A stretch of DNA of 64,000 nt from Sva-07 sp963710625 (GTDB taxonomy: Bacteria > Actinomycetota > Acidimicrobiia > Acidimicrobiales > Ilumatobacteraceae). A model generated the notes under the pieces. The model was not told where the DNA came from. It made no database searches and worked only from the letters and a program-made list of their open reading frames with translations. The stretch is taken from assembly GCA_963710625.1 (NCBI GenBank), contig CAVQBG010000010.1, positions 1-64,000 of the forward strand, given 5' to 3'. Shown one piece after another: positions 61,700 through 64,000 of the stretch. Position numbers and translations under genes: made by a program. Each line of letters starts with the position of its first letter. The first letter of the stretch is position 1.

Positions 61700-61790
61700 G
61701 GAAGGCTGCCAGAGCGGACGAATGGGACAGTCTCGAAAACTGTTGAGGTCCTTCGGGCCTCCGTGGGTTCGAATCCCACGCCTTCCGCCA
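61700..61790 (+). tRNA. tRNA-Ser (anticodon CGA)
   Basis: Class II tRNA: acceptor GGAAGGC/GCCTTCC, anticodon stem-loop ACAGT-ctCGAaa-ACTGT, long variable arm, T-arm GTGGGTTCGAATCCCAC, discriminator G and encoded CCA (61788-61790). Confidence 0.94.
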
Positions 61791-61799
61791 GTACGTCCA

Positions 61800-61868
61800 C
61801 GGGCGTCCATGGAGATCCACGAGAACCTGCTCGGCAGGGAGCCGTGAATCGAGATCCGTGGACGCCCG
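61800..61868. repeat. Inverted repeat downstream of tRNA-Ser(CGA)
   Basis: Arms 61800-61813 (CGGGCGTCCATGGA) and 61855-61868 pair with one mismatch around a 41-nt loop. It may help termination. The remainder of 61.79-62.05 kb holds no supported gene. Confidence 0.4.
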
Positions 61869-62048
61869 TCGTCGTTCTCGGGGTGTGGCACTCCGGTCGA
61901 TTGCGAGCGCACGGCCCCGGATCGTGCGAGCGACGAGATGCATCACGGTGATCTGCACCCGGGGAAACTCTCGATCGGCCACTCGGAGGCTCGCCGCCGG
62001 GCCAGAAACCCCTCAAGATGCAGCATCGAATGCCGATAGGTGATTCGT

Positions 62049-62531
62049 ATGGAAAAGGTCAAGGCAGTCATCGACCGGCCACCGCTCGCCGCGAGCGTGC
62101 TCGTTCCGCCGCGGCGGCCCGGACCGGTCTGCGTGTGGACCGCCCCGGCCACGCCGTCATCGGTGCCGACCGCGCCCGCCGATCCCGCAACGACCCTCGA
62201 CGAACTCGTCGAGGAGATCGTTGGTGTGAGGGGAGCGATCCTCGCATCGGTCGACGGCTTCGGGCTCGCCAGGAGCGCGTCGATGAACGAGGAACCCTCA
62301 CATCCGGCGATGCTCGCGGCGGCCGTGGGGCTCGCACATCAACTCGTCGCGCTGGGTGGCGGCCAGCAACTACGCCAACTCGTCGTCGACCACGACGGCG
62401 GCCTGCTCCTCGTGTGGCCGGTCGGGGTCAAACGAGTACTCGCCGTGCTCGCATCGCCCGCTGTCGACCAGCGTCGCCTGCGTGCGCTCGTCCAGCGCCG
62501 CGCACCGGTGCTCGCCGGGGTGTCGGCGTGA
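62049..62531 (+). CDS. Roadblock/LC7-domain protein
   Basis: 160 residues. After a Pro-rich N-terminus of about 45 residues comes the LC7 fold: LDELVEEIVGVRGAILASVDGFGLARSASM ... AAVGLAHQLVALGGGQQLRQLVV ... LLLVWPVGVKRVLAVLAS. In actinobacterial conservons and MglAB systems such proteins act as activators or partners of the Ras-like GTPase, which is the next gene and overlaps by 4 bp. Start ATG 62049, with AGGTGA upstream. Confidence 0.83.
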   Translation: MEKVKAVIDRPPLAASVLVPPRRPGPVCVWTAPATPSSVPTAPADPATTLDELVEEIVGVRGAILASVDGFGLARSASMNEEPSHPAMLAAAVGLAHQLVALGGGQQLRQLVVDHDGGLLLVWPVGVKRVLAVLASPAVDQRRLRALVQRRAPVLAGVSA

Positions 62532-63076
62532 GCCACACCTTCAAGATCCTCGTCACCGGACCCTTCGCGGCCGGCAAGACGTCGATGATCCAGTCGGTGT
62601 CGCAGACCCAGGTGATCTCCACCGACGTCGTCACGAGCGGTGAGGAGTCCGACGTCAAGTCGCACACCACCGTCGCGATGGACTTCGGCACCTACCGACT
62701 CGAGGACGACGACACGAGGATGTTGCTCTTCGGTACGCCGGGCCAGGCCCGCTTCCGGTTCATGACCAACATTCTCAAGGGCGACGTCGACGTCGTCGCA
62801 TTCGTGATCGATGCCGAAGCGACCGAGACCCATGCCGCAGCCGGTGTGGAACTCCGGGCGCTGTTGCGCGATCTTCGTGTTCCGGCGGTCATCGCCGTGA
62901 ACCGCTGTGACGACGTGTCGGTGGCGCGCCGTCTCGCACGCTCGCTCGGTGCGCTCGACGGAGAAGCCGTCGTGCCGTGCCAACTGATCGACCCCGATTC
63001 CGGCCGTGAGGTCGTGGTCGAGATCCTCGTGACGCTCCTTGCGTCCATGGAGTCAACAAGGGCAGAGGTGGCCTGA
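62528..63076 (+). CDS. Ras-like small GTPase (CvnD/MglA-related)
   Basis: 182 residues. G1 loop GPFAAGKTS, G3 LLFGTPGQARFRF, and a G4 NRCD in VIAVNRCDD (canonical NKxD changed to NRxD). GTPG in place of the Ras DxxG is usual for the DUF/CvnD group. Cytoplasmic molecular switch, probably controlled by the LC7 protein. GTG 62528 overlaps the LC7 stop; its own stop overlaps the next ATG. Confidence 0.87.
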   Translation: MSHTFKILVTGPFAAGKTSMIQSVSQTQVISTDVVTSGEESDVKSHTTVAMDFGTYRLEDDDTRMLLFGTPGQARFRFMTNILKGDVDVVAFVIDAEATETHAAAGVELRALLRDLRVPAVIAVNRCDDVSVARRLARSLGALDGEAVVPCQLIDPDSGREVVVEILVTLLASMESTRAEVA

Positions 63077-64000
63077 TGATGCACAAGACAGGAATCAAGT
63101 CCGGTTCGGCGGAGACCGTGACGGGAGCACTGTCGGTCACCGGACCGCAGCCGGCGTGGATGACGCTCGACCAGGCTCGCGATCGTGCGTTCACCGGCGA
63201 GATCGTCTTCGAGGTCGACCCCGAGGTGTTCGCGTACCTCGACAACGGCGTCGTGTACTACGCCGAGCGGGCGTCCGGCACCCCCTTGGGGCGGCGACTG
63301 CTCGAAGCGGGTGTGGTCGACACCGGCCAGCTCGAACGTGGCACCGTACGAGTCGGTGACGTCGAGCATCTCGGGCGACTGTTCGACCGCGATGCGTCGG
63401 TCGATCGTGATGCCGTGCTCGTCGTCACCGAGACGGCGACCCAGGCGCTGATCGCCGAGCTCGCCAATCAGGCCGTCACGACCGTGCGGGTGACCGCGTA
63501 CCGTCACCACCCCTCGGGTGTGCACCGTTGGTTCGTTGCGCAACTCGACACCGTGGAGAAAACCGGCCCGATGGCATCGGTGACGCAGATCGACGCCGGT
63601 GTGGTCGATGACCTGGCAGTGCCCGACCTCGGCGCCGACGAACTGACGATCGAATGGGACGAGTTCGACGACGGTCCGACCGATGTCGCGACGCTGCCGG
63701 AGGTCGATGAGTTCGAGCTGACCATGTCGGAAGGCGCTGCTCCGGAGGCCGACGACGAGCGGACCGATTCGATCATCCTCGTCGGTGAGCCCGGCGAAGA
63801 GACCGTGGACGACGCGACCGCCGACGTCGTGCCGGTCGACGACGACCTCGGCGACTACCACTTCGGCGTCACGTGGCCCGACGGCACCGAGGAGCCGATG
63901 GCGGCGCCGACCGACGTGGCCGACTCACCCGAGGGCATCGACGCACCGGCCTTCGTCGAGACCGACGACGGTGAGCTGCACTTCGAGATCCCGCCTCTGG
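63076..64000 (+). CDS. DUF4388/PATAN-like signalling protein, 3' end outside the window
   Basis: Open from ATG 63076 (or 63079) to the window end, 308 codons. The N-terminal 110 residues (LDQARDRAFTGEIVFEVDPEVFAYLDNGVVYYAERAS ... LGRRLLEAGVVDTGQLERG) resemble the DUF4388/PATAN fold found with GTPases and two-component systems. A strongly acidic, low-complexity region (DELTIEWDEFDDGPTDVATL ...) follows. Third gene of the LC7-GTPase unit, translationally coupled by a TGATG overlap. May be an effector of the GTPase (inference). Confidence 0.65.
   Translation, partial: MMHKTGIKSGSAETVTGALSVTGPQPAWMTLDQARDRAFTGEIVFEVDPEVFAYLDNGVVYYAERASGTPLGRRLLEAGVVDTGQLERGTVRVGDVEHLGRLFDRDASVDRDAVLVVTETATQALIAELANQAVTTVRVTAYRHHPSGVHRWFVAQLDTVEKTGPMASVTQIDAGVVDDLAVPDLGADELTIEWDEFDDGPTDVATLPEVDEFELTMSEGAAPEADDERTDSIILVGEPGEETVDDATADVVPVDDDLGDYHFGVTWPDGTEEPMAAPTDVADSPEGIDAPAFVETDDGELHFEIPPL

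Overview
The window looks like chromosomal DNA of a high-GC actinobacterium, most probably class Acidimicrobiia (Ilumatobacter-like). The reasons are the composition and codon use, a predicted F420-dependent LLM oxidoreductase, actinobacterial families (DUF2510, 13E12/DUF222, LC7 plus small GTPase), a secreted protein ending in the tandem 'VRLADTR...VDVAGY' repeat that I associate with this class, and many genes that seem to be transcribed leaderless from a TAnnnT box 6-7 nt before the start codon. The taxonomic call is inference, because no rRNA is present.

Layout. 1-2.4 kb: end of a peptide/nickel-type ABC importer operon (permease, two ATPases), broken by several indels. 2.4-8.8 kb: zinc-ribbon membrane protein, gluQ, an L,D-transpeptidase lipoprotein and a LacZ-type beta-galactosidase. 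8.8-13.3 kb: NfeD/SPFH/DUF2510 membrane operon, an MBL-Rieske fusion and a DUF4177-like/DUF2510 protein. 13.3-21 kb: ABC exporter pair, DsbB plus thioredoxin-like pair, ABC-F ATPase, larB-larC. 21-30.7 kb: pheA, SDR, LMW phosphatase, VOC protein, amidohydrolase plus Rieske oxygenase, a decayed 13E12 HNH gene, a papain-like protein, adenosine deaminase, LLM oxidoreductase.

30.7-36.8 kb is accessory. It holds two gene remnants (GrpB, ABM-like), two lipoproteins, a DUF2975/XRE locus with a twin palindromic operator, and a segment of about 2.7 kb bounded by a 39-bp imperfect duplication of the 3' end of tRNA-Ser(TGA). That segment carries a HepT/HTH-MNT toxin-antitoxin pair and two truncated genes meeting head to head. 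No integrase is visible.

36.8-51.6 kb: tRNA-Ser(GCT), a LysM/transglycosylase, tRNA-Arg(ACG) with terminator, a repeat-bearing secreted protein, a diguanylate cyclase, an aminotransferase/omega-amidase pair, a GNAT protein, a DrrAB-like ABC exporter, msrA, a CoA-transferase and a frameshifted aminotransferase.

51.7-58.1 kb is the most distinctive cluster. Five secreted proteins with type IV prepilin-type or PilX-like N-termini lie in two adjacent transcription units whose promoter regions share a conserved block. One of them fuses a prepilin leader to a von Willebrand A domain, and another carries two fibronectin III domains; together they could form a pilus tip or adhesion complex. The window closes with an ABC exporter, a TAP-like hydrolase, tRNA-Ser(CGA) and an LC7/Ras-like GTPase/DUF4388-like signalling cluster that runs off the end.

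Sequence quality: single-base indels break otherwise well-conserved genes near 75, 160, 393, 893, 1147, 1232, 1572, 2725, 51045 and 52785. They are densest in the first 1.6 kb, which suggests consensus errors there rather than many independent pseudogenes.
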